From: Armatimonadota bacterium
Lineage (GTDB): Bacteria; Armatimonadota; JAAZEB01
Assembly: GCA_012512265.1 (NCBI GenBank)
Contig: JAAZEM010000069.1
Coordinates: 1 to 64,000, forward strand
Direction of reading: 5' to 3'
Length of the DNA: 64,000 nucleotides
Shown: piece after piece, positions 47,701 to 56,663 of the stretch
Numbering within the stretch: position 1 is the stretch's first letter
How the letters are laid out: every line of letters begins with the position of its first letter
Notes under the pieces: generated by a model
What the model was told of the DNA's origin: nothing
Databases searched by the model: none
The model's input: the letters and a program-made list of their open reading frames with translations, nothing else
Translations under genes and position numbers: made by a program

Positions 47701-48228
47701 CGCGGGCAGCTCCGGCATCGTGTGCCGGAACGCGATGGTGATGCTCTCGCCCGGAGTGACCATTCCGGTGAGATCGAACAGGAAGTCGGCATCTCGCCCG
47801 GTGCCCCCGAAGGTGACCTCCCCATTCTGGGCAAAGACGGTCATCCACCGGTTCAGCCGGGAGTCGTACCAGGCGAAGTGGTAGTCGGTTTTGGGCGGGT
47901 CGAAGTAGGGCAGCTTGTTGAGGAGGCGCCTGCGAAGCACCGATTCCGAGAGGGGCACTCCATCAATGAGCACTTGCATTACGTAGTTGCACCCGCCGCC
48001 GCCCAGGATGCACGCCTTGAGCTGGAGGAGCGGGCGCTCCTCTGCCGAGCAAGCGGGTACAGTGACGCGTGCCGACCACTCCTGCCCGGCTTCCACCTCC
48101 AGGCGATCTTCGTGAATGGGCACCGCGCGCTGAAGCGGCGGCACGTCCGGCTGTGGCGCCGCAGTGGCCGGGCGGCACGCCAGGAGCGCCCAGGCCGCAA
48201 GAACCAGGATGCTTTGAATTGCTCGCAT
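44701..48228 (-). CDS. Large secreted protein of unknown family, glycoside-hydrolase-like TIM-barrel region suspected
   Basis: 1175 aa, signal peptide MRAIQSILVLAAWALLACRPATAAP; central segment HGIDHVITCDFARFYVQDFAEGFSARW...KEIKELGYLFGAYSDLRDWFPLN...YYAPDSAYMDTHSCQRPDASDF...MSEGAVRWMYAGIADMDYASL reads as a GH-type barrel. Confidence 0.7.
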   Translation of the reverse strand: MRAIQSILVLAAWALLACRPATAAPQPDVPPLQRAVPIHEDRLEVEAGQEWSARVTVPACSAEERPLLQLKACILGGGGCNYVMQVLIDGVPLSESVLRRRLLNKLPYFDPPKTDYHFAWYDSRLNRWMTVFAQNGEVTFGGTGRDADFLFDLTGMVTPGESITIAFRHTMPELPAAVNRDRAPLVISDAKLGVLSTSEVARLRRAMEAAEEIRPIPVNPALPADSRPGERPYEVVWTGRQENPRAQVAFGDLKGWSASVIGEVDASVQLSEKYRLWRDRGAQVTWGPNEKAAAILLRPAEPILIEGRFDAANLWLYSETERMKERHPNVVAHLVDAAGRDFAIDMGTVTSTYWQLLHGVLESRALAGARFPMHFTGLEINVGRAEKPRRLTLESLAFYTRNRKPFTANTRPAKPAFPISDDGMLPTPPRGVKTQVEAAAPGALFTCRTQAGVLQYRVDPTKGLFDGISARWNDGPWFQPMAGGELKHEAPGSARAGAPKLVSAKLANRRLTARWEQGTTWEATYTLRGSTLVVDVACAGGAATGLGFGRVVGLPDARPIAVPYLTYGMGPGPLVACGRDVFVSVYSDWYHSLCSRINGQVSQGGDGVMLMTGTEYFPLTNGRRNDLRERVLVTVSPEFAEVLPNIPHPATPHLERLAPYMFAMASYIQPNLWRTMKRHGIDHVITCDFARFYVQDFAEGFSARWKPHPSLTMEQIQAYRKEIKELGYLFGAYSDLRDWFPLNEFFDENCVALRPNGDLAEGWFGNYRAKANYLPVLARLVGEKAHKYYAPDSAYMDTHSCQRPDASDFEAGVPGAGIARDQIYFNGDSMLETRKWYGTVMSEGAVRWMYAGIADMDYASLFMGEDASKIPPLVDFDLLKIHPLNHGTMMGYAPSVFFRDAQQANRLYGDKGEWPAPVEFHQYVSASLAYGHMLIIGYSYLPPLSRMIQLYALMQGVQKEYLTDRVTEIHYHNGRNFVSTSQALREDSRKLGRVRVRYSRGLTVHVNYNPEQEWEVEGYRLPPYGWLITKPGEILAFSALIDGRRVDYTRCPEYIYLNAGDRPARVEAVEAQGAVWLKREAKGWRLVPCGNLGPWDHFPAEGLPEFHKDMRLKSIPADRGCGAIAVDTRALLSKAPAQVRIQARNEAYQPATAKVQAGERLSFTPEAGVTDYLLE

Positions 48229-48537
48229 GAATCTCTCCTGCTCAGTCTAGTTCTGCCAGGTGGTGGAGCGGAGCCTCTCTCTCGCCAGTGCCTCTGCGCC
48301 GGCCCACGGAATCTACCTCGAACCCCAAGCCCGCCTGTACCACTCGGTTTTCTCCGACCGGCCCGGGGGATCCTGCGTGTCCAGGCCAGAGACCAGGGGG
48401 AGGAGCGGGGCGACGTGCCCGTTTCGGGCCGGCGCAGGGAATACCGGGCCCGATCCCGAACAGGGTCCTGGCAGCCCGCGACGGGGCGGAGCGGCCGGAG
48501 CTAATGGCTACCACGTGCAGCGCATAGGAGCATCAAC

Positions 48538-51018
48538 ATGAGAGTGAGCATGTGCAGATCTCGTCCTCCTGCGGTCTCCGAGCGTCCATCCGGCGGTATC
48601 ACCCGCTCACGCTTTGGTCGCTCTCTCTTGCTTCTCTTGGCCTGGAGCCTGGCGCCGGCTGCGGCGGCGCCGGTGCTGGACGAAACGCCCGCCGTCGAGG
48701 GGGAGTGGGGCTATCGCCCGGGCCCTGGCACAGTGTCGCAGGTCACCCCGCCCGGCTTCACGTGGCGGCCGACGCAAGGGATCGTCAGCTACGAGCTGGA
48801 GTGCGGTAAGGGCAAGGGCTTCCAGGAGATCGCCTACCGCGCCGAGGGGATCACGATGAACGTGCACTGCCCGCCGCGCGTTCTCCCGCCGGGCGTCTAT
48901 ACCTGGCGCTATCGCGGCAAAGACGCGGAGGGCCAGCTCACCCCCTGGAGCCAGGCGCGCACCTTCGAGATCGCCAAATCGGCGGTGGAGATGCCGTTGC
49001 CAACGCGCGAGGAGCTGCTGGCGCGCGTGCCGAAGACACACCCGCGCCTCCTCATGCGCCCCGAGGATGTCGCCCGGCTGCGCGAGCGCGCGCGCGGCGA
49101 CCTCAAGCCGCAGTTCGACCGCCTGGTTCAGCGGTGCGAGCAGCTGCTCCAGTCGCCCCCGCCGACGGCGGAGCCGCCGAAGTACCCCCCGGGCACGGTG
49201 CGCAACAGCGAGGAGTGGCGCAAGATCTGGTGGGGAAACCGCACCTACACCATCGCGGCGCTCGATAGTGCGGCGACGCTTGCCTTCACCCGGCTCATCG
49301 GTGGCAAGGAGGAGTACGGCCAGCTCGCGCGGCGGATCCTGATGGAGTGCGCGAAGTGGGACCCCAAGGGGAGCACCGGCTACATCTATAACGACGAGGC
49401 CGGCATGCCCTATAACTGGGGCTTCAGCCGCACCTACACCTTCGTTTACGACCTCCTCACCGAGGATGAGCGCGCCATCTGCCGCCGCGTGATGAAGATC
49501 CGCGGCGATGAGATGTACCGGCATCTCTACCCGCGCCACCTGTGGAGGCCCTACAACAGCCATAGCAACCGCGCATGGCACAAGCTGGGCGAGATCGGGA
49601 TCGCTTTCCTGGGCGAGGTGGAAGGCGCCGAGGACTGGGTGTGGTTCGCGGCCAACGTCTTCGCCAACGTCTATCCCGTCTGGTCGGATGATGACGGCGG
49701 TTGGCACGAGGGGATGGCGTATTGGGCGAGCTACCTGGAGCGGTTCAGCTTCTGGGCGGATACGATGAAGCCGGTCCTGGGGCTGGATGCCTACAAGAAG
49801 CCGTTCTTCTCGCAGGTGGGCTACTACCCGATGTACCTCATGCCGCCCGGAACCGCCGACGGTGGGTTTGGTGACCTCACCCCCGAGCGCAAGGCGTCTT
49901 CCAACGCCCGGCTGGTGGCCACGTTCGCCGCGCAGGCGGGGAACGGCCATTGGCAGTGGTACGTGGAGCAGGTGGGGGGAAGCCCCACGACCGGAGGCTA
50001 CATCGGCTTCGTGCGCGGCACGCTCCCCCCGGTGAAACCGGTGCCGCCCGATGACCTCCCAACCTCGCGCCTCTTCAAGGGCACGGGCCTGGCGGTTCTG
50101 AACACCTCCCTGAAGCACGCGAAGGAGAACGTACGCGTCCTCTTCAAATCGAGCCCATTCGGCACGCAGTCGCACGGCTACGAGGCGAACAACGCCTTCT
50201 CACTGATCGCCTACGGCGAGCGCCTCCTGGTGCAGACCGGCCGGCGCGATTCCTATGGCACGCCGCACCACAGAGACTGGATGTGGTCGACGCGCTCGGT
50301 CAACGCGATCACCGTTGATGGCCACGGCCAGGTGCCCCACTCGGCGGCCTCGCGCGGTGAGATCACCGCGTTTAAGACGACGCCGGCGGTCGATATCGTC
50401 GTCGGCGAGGCGGGCGACACCTATCGCGTGGTGCCCACCGCCCAAGAGAGGGAGCAGGGGGCCCAGGAGCGCAAGCTGCTTGACCGGTTCACGCGCACGC
50501 TCGTCTTCCTGAAGCCCGATGTTCTGGTGGTCTACGACCGCCTGGTGGCAAAGCAGCCTTCCACCTTTGAGTACTGGCTGCACGCCGTCAACCAGTTTGA
50601 GACGCTCGCTCCGAACTCGCTCCGAACGCAGACGGGCGACGTCGCCTGCGACATCGACATCCTGACGCCGGCCGGGCTGAAGTTCCACCAGACGAACGAG
50701 TATGACCCGAACCCGCGCCCGAGGATCACGATTCGCGAGTGGCACCTGACGGCGACGACCCCCGAGAAGCGCCAGCAGGTGGAGTTCGTTACCCTCTGCG
50801 CGCCGCGCAAGGCATCCGAGGCCCCGCTGCCCAAGCCCACCTTGGAGAGTGTCGACGGCGGCTATGTGCTCCGCGTCCGGCTCCGCGATGGCGAGGCGAC
50901 GGTGCTGCTCCCCGCGCGCGAGGGCGCCGTACTGAGAGCCGATGGCCTGGAGAGCCGGGGCGCGATCGTCGTCCAGCGCGCCACTCCCCGGGGGCGCACG
51001 CGGGTGGAGGTGCCGTAG
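48538..51018 (+). CDS. Heparinase II/III-like polysaccharide lyase (DUF4962/Hepar_II_III type)
   Basis: Signal peptide; HPRLLMRPEDVARLRERARGD..., YNWGFSRTYTFVYDLL, NSHSNRAWHKLGEIGIAFLGEVEGAEDWVWFAANVF, DDGGWHEGMAYWASYLERF, SHGYEANNAFSLIAYGERLLVQTGR. Confidence 0.88.
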   Translation: MRVSMCRSRPPAVSERPSGGITRSRFGRSLLLLLAWSLAPAAAAPVLDETPAVEGEWGYRPGPGTVSQVTPPGFTWRPTQGIVSYELECGKGKGFQEIAYRAEGITMNVHCPPRVLPPGVYTWRYRGKDAEGQLTPWSQARTFEIAKSAVEMPLPTREELLARVPKTHPRLLMRPEDVARLRERARGDLKPQFDRLVQRCEQLLQSPPPTAEPPKYPPGTVRNSEEWRKIWWGNRTYTIAALDSAATLAFTRLIGGKEEYGQLARRILMECAKWDPKGSTGYIYNDEAGMPYNWGFSRTYTFVYDLLTEDERAICRRVMKIRGDEMYRHLYPRHLWRPYNSHSNRAWHKLGEIGIAFLGEVEGAEDWVWFAANVFANVYPVWSDDDGGWHEGMAYWASYLERFSFWADTMKPVLGLDAYKKPFFSQVGYYPMYLMPPGTADGGFGDLTPERKASSNARLVATFAAQAGNGHWQWYVEQVGGSPTTGGYIGFVRGTLPPVKPVPPDDLPTSRLFKGTGLAVLNTSLKHAKENVRVLFKSSPFGTQSHGYEANNAFSLIAYGERLLVQTGRRDSYGTPHHRDWMWSTRSVNAITVDGHGQVPHSAASRGEITAFKTTPAVDIVVGEAGDTYRVVPTAQEREQGAQERKLLDRFTRTLVFLKPDVLVVYDRLVAKQPSTFEYWLHAVNQFETLAPNSLRTQTGDVACDIDILTPAGLKFHQTNEYDPNPRPRITIREWHLTATTPEKRQQVEFVTLCAPRKASEAPLPKPTLESVDGGYVLRVRLRDGEATVLLPAREGAVLRADGLESRGAIVVQRATPRGRTRVEVP

Positions 51019-51043
51019 CTCCAGGGGTGACGGGCAACCCGGC

Positions 51044-51098
51044 GCGAGGAGGCCCACCTCCTCGCTGCTTGTGAGCGAAGCCCTGTCGGGCTGGGTTG
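51044..51098 (-). repeat. Dispersed hairpin element, copy B (inverted relative to C)
   Basis: Reverse complement reads AGCCCGACAGGGCTTCGCTCACAAGCAGCGAGGAGGTGGGCCTCCTCGC; hairpin stem GCGAGGAGG/CCTCCTCGC. Confidence 0.72.
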
Positions 51099-51132
51099 GA
51101 TTGCACGTCCGGGCGCCTGAGAGCGGCAAGGG

Positions 51133-51194
51133 CTGGGAGGGGGAGCCCCGAAGGAGCTTTGCCGGAAAGCAGCGCGGAGCTTCGAGCTCCGCGC
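51133..51194 (+). repeat. Dispersed hairpin element, copy C
   Basis: CTGGGAGGGGGAGCCCCGAAGGAGCTTTGCCGGAAAGCAGCGCGGAGCTTCGAGCTCCGCGC; stem CGCGGAGCT/AGCTCCGCG. Confidence 0.8.
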
Positions 51195-51252
51195 CCGGGG
51201 TGGACCAGGCGCCTGGGCGAGCCCCGAGGTACTCGCGAGCGAAAGGAGCGCG

Positions 51253-52401
51253 ATGGCAGAACCACGGCTACGCCTGGCGCGGCACGCCGCGCCGGAGGAG
51301 TGGGCGAAGTACGAGACGGCCCACCGGCAGTTCCAGGGGATTCCCGGGATCGAGCGGATGCCGGATGGCCGGCTGTGGGCCACGTGGTACTCAGGCGGCA
51401 CGGGCGAAGGCCCGGAGAATTTCGTTCTGCTCGTGACGAGCCAGGACGACGGCCTCACCTGGAGCGAGCCACTCGCCGTCGTGGATCCCCCGGGCCACAC
51501 GCGCGCCTTCGACCCGTGCCTCTGGCGCGACCCGCTCGGCCGGCTCTGGTGGTTCTGGGCGGAGAGCGATAGCCCGAAGATGGGCGAGATCATGGATGGC
51601 CGCGGGGGCGTGTGGGCCGCCCGGCTGGAGGGGGAGTCGCCCGAGGAGCTCAAGTTCACCCGCCCGGTCCGGATCGCCAATGGCGTCATGATGAACAAGC
51701 CCACGGTGCTTTCCAACGGCGAGTGGCTCCTCCCGACGGCGGTGTGGGCGTGCTGGCACGTGAAGGCGGAGGATCTGGCCGGGGAGCGCTTCTCGAACGC
51801 TACCGTCTCGACCGATGCCGGGGAGAGCTTCACCCTCCGCGGGGGCGCCGACGTGCCGGATCGCTGCTTTGACGAGCATCTTTTCGTGGAGCTCAACGAT
51901 GGCCGGGTGTGGTGTCTGGTGCGCACCTTCTATGGCATCGGCCAGAGCTTTTCGAGCGACCAGGGGCGGACCTGGACCCCGGGCGAGGACTCCGGGCTGG
52001 GCGGGCCGAACTCGCGCTTCTTCATCCGCCGGCTGGCTTCCGGGCGGCTGCTCCTGGTGAACCACATCGATGTCACCGCAATGGAATCCGGGCAGGCCTG
52101 GCGCGCCGGAAGGTCGTGGCGCCGGCGCTCACACCTGGCCGCGCTCCTCACCGAGGATGAGGGCGCGACCTGGATCGGCCCGCTGCTCCTGGACGAGCGC
52201 GACGGCGTCTCCTATCCCGATGGCGTGCAGGCCGAAGACGGGCGCATCTTTATCATTTACGATCACGATCGCGCCGGGGCGGGGGAGATCCTCCTGGCGT
52301 GCTTCCGCGAAGAGGATATTCTGGCGGGAGCATGTGTGTCGCCCGATGCTTTCTTGCGGCGGTTGGTGAACCGGACCGGAGGCGTGCAAAGCCCTCGGTG
52401 A
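51253..52401 (+). CDS. Exo-sialidase/neuraminidase-like beta-propeller (BNR repeats)
   Basis: Asp-box-like motifs SQDDGLTW, STDAGESF, SSDQGRTW, TEDEGATW; N-terminal FQGIPGIERMPDGRLWATWYSGG. Confidence 0.9.
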   Translation: MAEPRLRLARHAAPEEWAKYETAHRQFQGIPGIERMPDGRLWATWYSGGTGEGPENFVLLVTSQDDGLTWSEPLAVVDPPGHTRAFDPCLWRDPLGRLWWFWAESDSPKMGEIMDGRGGVWAARLEGESPEELKFTRPVRIANGVMMNKPTVLSNGEWLLPTAVWACWHVKAEDLAGERFSNATVSTDAGESFTLRGGADVPDRCFDEHLFVELNDGRVWCLVRTFYGIGQSFSSDQGRTWTPGEDSGLGGPNSRFFIRRLASGRLLLVNHIDVTAMESGQAWRAGRSWRRRSHLAALLTEDEGATWIGPLLLDERDGVSYPDGVQAEDGRIFIIYDHDRAGAGEILLACFREEDILAGACVSPDAFLRRLVNRTGGVQSPR

Positions 52402-52418
52402 GAGTGGGGAGAAGAAGC

Positions 52419-54035
52419 GTGCGAAAGTTCTGGATGGCGTGCCTGGCAGTGCTGCTGGCCTGCGCGGGGGCGTGCCTGGCCGGCGAGGCGAGGCAACCGC
52501 GGACGCTCTACGTCAACAACGTCACGGGGAGCGACCGCTTTGATGGGTTGAGGCCCGATCCCGCTGGCGACGGCGTGAGCGGGCCGTTCGCGAGCATCGC
52601 GAAGGCGTTTGCCTCGGTGGAGACGTCGGACCGGATTGAGATTGCCAACACGGGGAAGCCCTACGCGGGCGGCAACACCCTCGTCAAGGCGGGCGGCACG
52701 GCGACGCAACCGCTCGTCATCAACGGCAACGGCGCGGTGATCTCCGGGCTGGGCCGCGTGCCGAAAGAGAAGTGGTCGGTCGTGCGCCAGGGGATCGTGG
52801 CGACCGAGTTCTGGCCGATGTCGAACCTGTTGAAGGGCTACCGCCCGATTCAGCACTGGATCGGGAGCCCGCAGATCTGGTGGCTGGATGGCCGGCCGGC
52901 GCCAAACTGCACGAGCGAGGATGAGCTTCTGCGTACCGAGGGCGGCTTCTACTGGAACAAGCCCCGGCGCCAGGTGTGGGTACACCTGCCTGCCGGCAAG
53001 ACGCTCGATGACGTGGAGATCCTCATCCCGGTGCATGGCACCTGCATCTGCATCAACACCGATTTCGTGGTGGTCCGTGACCTGCGCGCCATCTTTTCGT
53101 GGAACGACGGCTTCGACACGCACGGCACGGGCAAGCATATCGTCTTCCAGCGGTGCATTGCCACGGACAACTGCGGCCAGGGTTTTTCGGTCCACGACAC
53201 GAACGTGGCGCTCTACGAAGAGTGCCTGGCGGAACGGAACGCGAGCTCCGGCTCGTGCGACGTGAATGAGTGCCACTCCTACTACCGCCGGTGCGTCTTC
53301 GTGAACAACACTTTTGAGGCCGGGGTGTACGGCCACGACCAGTCGCAGCACACCTACGAGGATTGTCTTATCCTGGGCAACACGCCGTTCGAGCAGGTGT
53401 GGCAGCGCGGCTTCTCACGGATGAACTTCATCAACTGCGTCATCCGCGGGAACTCGGAGCGCTCTACCGGGCTCATCTCCGCGGCGCACGGCGCCCTCCA
53501 CTTCCGCGAGTGCACCCTGGCCGACGCCGCCTATGTCTGCCGCCTAACGGACGCAGAGACCGCCTCACTTTCGATCACCCACTCCATCCTGGCGCGGTGC
53601 AAGGAGCCGTTCCTGACGCTGCCGAACTCCAAGCCGCGGGTGATCCTCCGCGACAACATCTACCACGATGGCCCGGGCGTGCAGGTGGGCGACCGTGTCT
53701 TCGGGCCGGAGGCGTGGGAGGACTACCAGAAGAGCACGGGGCTGGACGCGGGCTCGGTGTGGCGCGACCCGGGCCTGGGTGGGGTGTTTGCCCTCCAGCT
53801 GTTGCCGGGCTCGCCGGTGCTTGCCCTCCGCGGGCAGCGGCCGCCCCAGCGCATCGGTGCCGTGCTCCCGCCCTCCGTGTGGGAGCTGTATGCCCGAACC
53901 CGGAATGAGGTGGCCACCCCCGCGGGGATCGTGAAGCGGCCGGCGGCGCGCTCGGCCGTGCCGGCACCCCTTCGGATGGGATCGGCGAGAGGATGGGAGC
54001 CCCACGTCGTTGGGCTGCTTGGAAGGAGCACCTGA
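52419..54035 (+). CDS. Secreted right-handed parallel beta-helix protein
   Basis: Signal peptide MRKFWMACLAVLLACAGACLAG; TLYVNNVTGSDRFDGLRPDPAGDGVSGPFASIAKAFASV; repeated CIATDNCGQGFSVHDTNVALYEECLAERN coils. Confidence 0.87.
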   Translation: MRKFWMACLAVLLACAGACLAGEARQPRTLYVNNVTGSDRFDGLRPDPAGDGVSGPFASIAKAFASVETSDRIEIANTGKPYAGGNTLVKAGGTATQPLVINGNGAVISGLGRVPKEKWSVVRQGIVATEFWPMSNLLKGYRPIQHWIGSPQIWWLDGRPAPNCTSEDELLRTEGGFYWNKPRRQVWVHLPAGKTLDDVEILIPVHGTCICINTDFVVVRDLRAIFSWNDGFDTHGTGKHIVFQRCIATDNCGQGFSVHDTNVALYEECLAERNASSGSCDVNECHSYYRRCVFVNNTFEAGVYGHDQSQHTYEDCLILGNTPFEQVWQRGFSRMNFINCVIRGNSERSTGLISAAHGALHFRECTLADAAYVCRLTDAETASLSITHSILARCKEPFLTLPNSKPRVILRDNIYHDGPGVQVGDRVFGPEAWEDYQKSTGLDAGSVWRDPGLGGVFALQLLPGSPVLALRGQRPPQRIGAVLPPSVWELYARTRNEVATPAGIVKRPAARSAVPAPLRMGSARGWEPHVVGLLGRST

Positions 54036-54913
54036 TGAAGATTGGTGTCAGTTCTTACAGCTACATCCGCCTGACGCGGGCGGGAGAGATGACGCTGAAA
54101 GAGACGATTGCCAAGGCGAAGGAGCAGGGTTTTGATGTGATCGAGATCCTCGGGCTTAGCTCGCAGGCGCCCGATTGCTCCGACCCGGAGAAGCTCGCGG
54201 AGGAACTGCGTGAAGAGGCCGCGCGCTGCGATATCGAGATCGCCGCCTACACCGTGGCCGCCGATCTCCTCCGCGGGTGCGACGGCAACTTCGAGAAGGA
54301 GGTCGCGCGAATCCAGCGCGAGATTGATCTCGCCGCCATCATGGGCGCGCCGTGCGTCCGCCACGACGCGAGTGCCGGCTTCCCCCCGGAGCACGTGGGC
54401 CCGAAGAGCTTTGACGCGGCACTCCCCCGCCTGGCCGAGGGCTGCCGCATCCTCACCGAATACGCCGCGGCTAAGGGGATCAAGACGACGGTTGAAAACC
54501 ACGGGCGCTTCTGCCAGGACAGCCGGCGCGTGGAGAAGCTGGTTACCGCGGTCAACCACCCGAACTTCGGCGTGCTGATCGACATCGGCAACTTCATCTG
54601 CGTCGATGAGGACCCGCGTGTCGCCGTGGGCCGGTTGATCCCCTACGCGTTCCACTGCCACGCCAAGGATTTCCACCTGAAACCGGGCACGCTCCCCTAC
54701 CCGGGCAAGCCGTGGGGCGTGACGCGAGGTGGTAACTACTACCGCGGCGCGATCATCGGTCACGGCGACGTGCCGCTGCTCCCCTGCCTCCGCGTGATGA
54801 AGCGAGCTGGCTATTCTGGCGTCCTCTCCATCGAGTTCGAGGGGATGGAGGATGTTCTGACCGCACTCGAGCTTGGCCAGGCGAACCTCCGGCAGCTGGT
54901 CGAGATGGCGTGA
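54035..54913 (+). CDS. Sugar phosphate isomerase/epimerase (xylose-isomerase-like TIM barrel)
   Basis: MKIGVSSYSYIRLTRAGEMTLKETIAKAKEQGFDVIEI...TVENHGRFCQDSRRVEKLVTAVNHPNFGVLIDIGNF...AYSGVLSIEFEGMED. ATG overlaps upstream TGA. Confidence 0.93.
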   Translation: MKIGVSSYSYIRLTRAGEMTLKETIAKAKEQGFDVIEILGLSSQAPDCSDPEKLAEELREEAARCDIEIAAYTVAADLLRGCDGNFEKEVARIQREIDLAAIMGAPCVRHDASAGFPPEHVGPKSFDAALPRLAEGCRILTEYAAAKGIKTTVENHGRFCQDSRRVEKLVTAVNHPNFGVLIDIGNFICVDEDPRVAVGRLIPYAFHCHAKDFHLKPGTLPYPGKPWGVTRGGNYYRGAIIGHGDVPLLPCLRVMKRAGYSGVLSIEFEGMEDVLTALELGQANLRQLVEMA

Positions 54914-55015
54914 CGATTTGCCGGGCGCTGGCTGCTTTCCGGGAAGAGCGGCGCCCGGCTTCCCGCCTGGCATGTGCCCGGCGGGACCGAGAGATCCCGG
55001 TAGAGAGAGCCAGAG

Positions 55016-56650
55016 ATGGCCAGCGTGAAGCAGCGAATCCTCCAGGTGATGGCGGAGGGCGTCACCGACAGGTTACCTCAGTTCGATCCGGCCACCGGCC
55101 GGTTTCTCCAGGAGCCGGATGGCCCGCCGGCGCCCGGCGCCCGGCCCGACGAGATCGGCTGGTGCGTCATCAACCAGGATATCATCTATCCCCTCGCGGT
55201 GCTCTACACCACCCCCGGCACCTCGTTCTATGGCGACCGGCGGATCCTGGAGATGGTTCAGCGCGGCGGAGACGCGATTCGCGACTTCCAATACCCCGAC
55301 GGGCAGGTCGAGTTCCTGAAAATAGATGGCAGCCGCTGGGGCCCAACGTACATGGCCTGGACCAATTACGCCTGGCTAGAGACCTACGCGCTCCTGCGCG
55401 ACGAGCTGGGCGAGGAGCGGCGGAAGCGTTGGGAAGAAGGGCTCACTCTCGCCCACGACGGCCAGGCGCGCGAGATCAGTAACCTCCATGTCCACAACAT
55501 CCCCTGTTGGAAGGGGATGAGCTGCTACCGCGCCGGGGAGCTCTTCGGGCGCCCGGACTGGCAGGACGCGGGCACGGCGATGATCCAGGCTGTCGTTGCC
55601 GCGCAGCAGCCGGGCGGGTATTGGGCGGAGCACGGCGGCCCCAGCACGCTCTACAACTACGTCTACGTGCACGGCCTGGGGCTCTACTACCGGTTCACGG
55701 GCGACGAGCGCGTCCTGCCTGCCCTGGAGGCCGCCACCGATTTCCACCAGGCGTTCCTCTACCCGGGTGGCGCGCTCGTGGAGACGGTGGACGGGCGCGT
55801 CAGCTACCATGATCGCATCATGCTCATGGGCTGGGTGGGCTTCTCCGCCTGCCCGCAAGGCCGGCGCCTAGTGCGCTATCTGGCGGAGCATCTGGACGCG
55901 AAGCGCGACCTGCACAGCTATCAGGGGGGAGCGATTGCCAGCAGTGCGCAGCACCTGATCGAAGGGGAGGAAGCGCCCATCTGGCTCGACCGGCCATCGT
56001 TCCACGAGGCGTATCGCGATTGGGCGCTTGTTTGCCGCGAGGGCCCGTGGTTTGCCTGTCTCAGCGCCTTCACCTGCCCGCCCGTGGCCAGCCGCTGGGG
56101 GCAGGATCGCCAGGCGTTCCTGTCGCTGCATCACGATGAAAGGGGCCTGCTCCTCGGCGGTGGCAACTCCAAAGACCAGGCCGAATGGTCGAGCTTCGTA
56201 GCGAGTGGGCGGCTGATGCCCGATCGGGGCGAGCTTTTGCCCGAGGGCGACGGGATCGCGCTCACCTACGGCGCGGTTCGCTGTCTCTTGCGAATCCGGA
56301 TGGATGGCACGCGAGTGATCCTGACGGGAGAGGCCGAGGGCGGGCCTGCGCTGCAGCAGTTCATCGTGCAGGCGCGACCGGGCGACACCGTGACCTCGGC
56401 CACGGGGCGCGTGGCGACCCTGGAGGCTGGCACGGCGCTCCAGTGGGGCCCGGCGGAGCTGGGCGCGTGGATCGAGGTGAGCGGCACGCGGATCGCGGTG
56501 CCCCAGGGTGCTACCTTCCGCTGGCCGACCGCCGCGTTCAACCCCTACGCGGCCGATGGCGCCGCGCCCTTCGGAGCGGAACGCGGCGTTCTCTCCGCGC
56601 GTATTGATGGCCGGCCCATCCAGTGGGAGATCACGGCGCAGAGCCGGTGA
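55016..56650 (+). CDS. Uncharacterised protein with alpha/alpha-toroid-like pattern (polysaccharide-lyase/GH-like)
   Basis: NYAWLETYALLRDELGEERRKRWEEGL...HVHNIPCWKGMSCYRAGELFGRPDWQDAGTAMIQAVVAAQQPGGYWAEHGGPSTLYNYVYVHGLGLYYRFTGDERVLPALEAATDF: helical-repeat pattern typical of alpha/alpha-barrel carbohydrate enzymes. Confidence 0.65.
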   Translation: MASVKQRILQVMAEGVTDRLPQFDPATGRFLQEPDGPPAPGARPDEIGWCVINQDIIYPLAVLYTTPGTSFYGDRRILEMVQRGGDAIRDFQYPDGQVEFLKIDGSRWGPTYMAWTNYAWLETYALLRDELGEERRKRWEEGLTLAHDGQAREISNLHVHNIPCWKGMSCYRAGELFGRPDWQDAGTAMIQAVVAAQQPGGYWAEHGGPSTLYNYVYVHGLGLYYRFTGDERVLPALEAATDFHQAFLYPGGALVETVDGRVSYHDRIMLMGWVGFSACPQGRRLVRYLAEHLDAKRDLHSYQGGAIASSAQHLIEGEEAPIWLDRPSFHEAYRDWALVCREGPWFACLSAFTCPPVASRWGQDRQAFLSLHHDERGLLLGGGNSKDQAEWSSFVASGRLMPDRGELLPEGDGIALTYGAVRCLLRIRMDGTRVILTGEAEGGPALQQFIVQARPGDTVTSATGRVATLEAGTALQWGPAELGAWIEVSGTRIAVPQGATFRWPTAAFNPYAADGAAPFGAERGVLSARIDGRPIQWEITAQSR

Positions 56651-56663
56651 GGAGGAGGTCAAG

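Noticed and set aside
54920-54959. GCCGGGCGC...GCGCCCGGC hairpin after the sugar isomerase as terminator
   Set aside because: Stem is good but the loop is long and there is no U-tract, so a terminator call is not supported.
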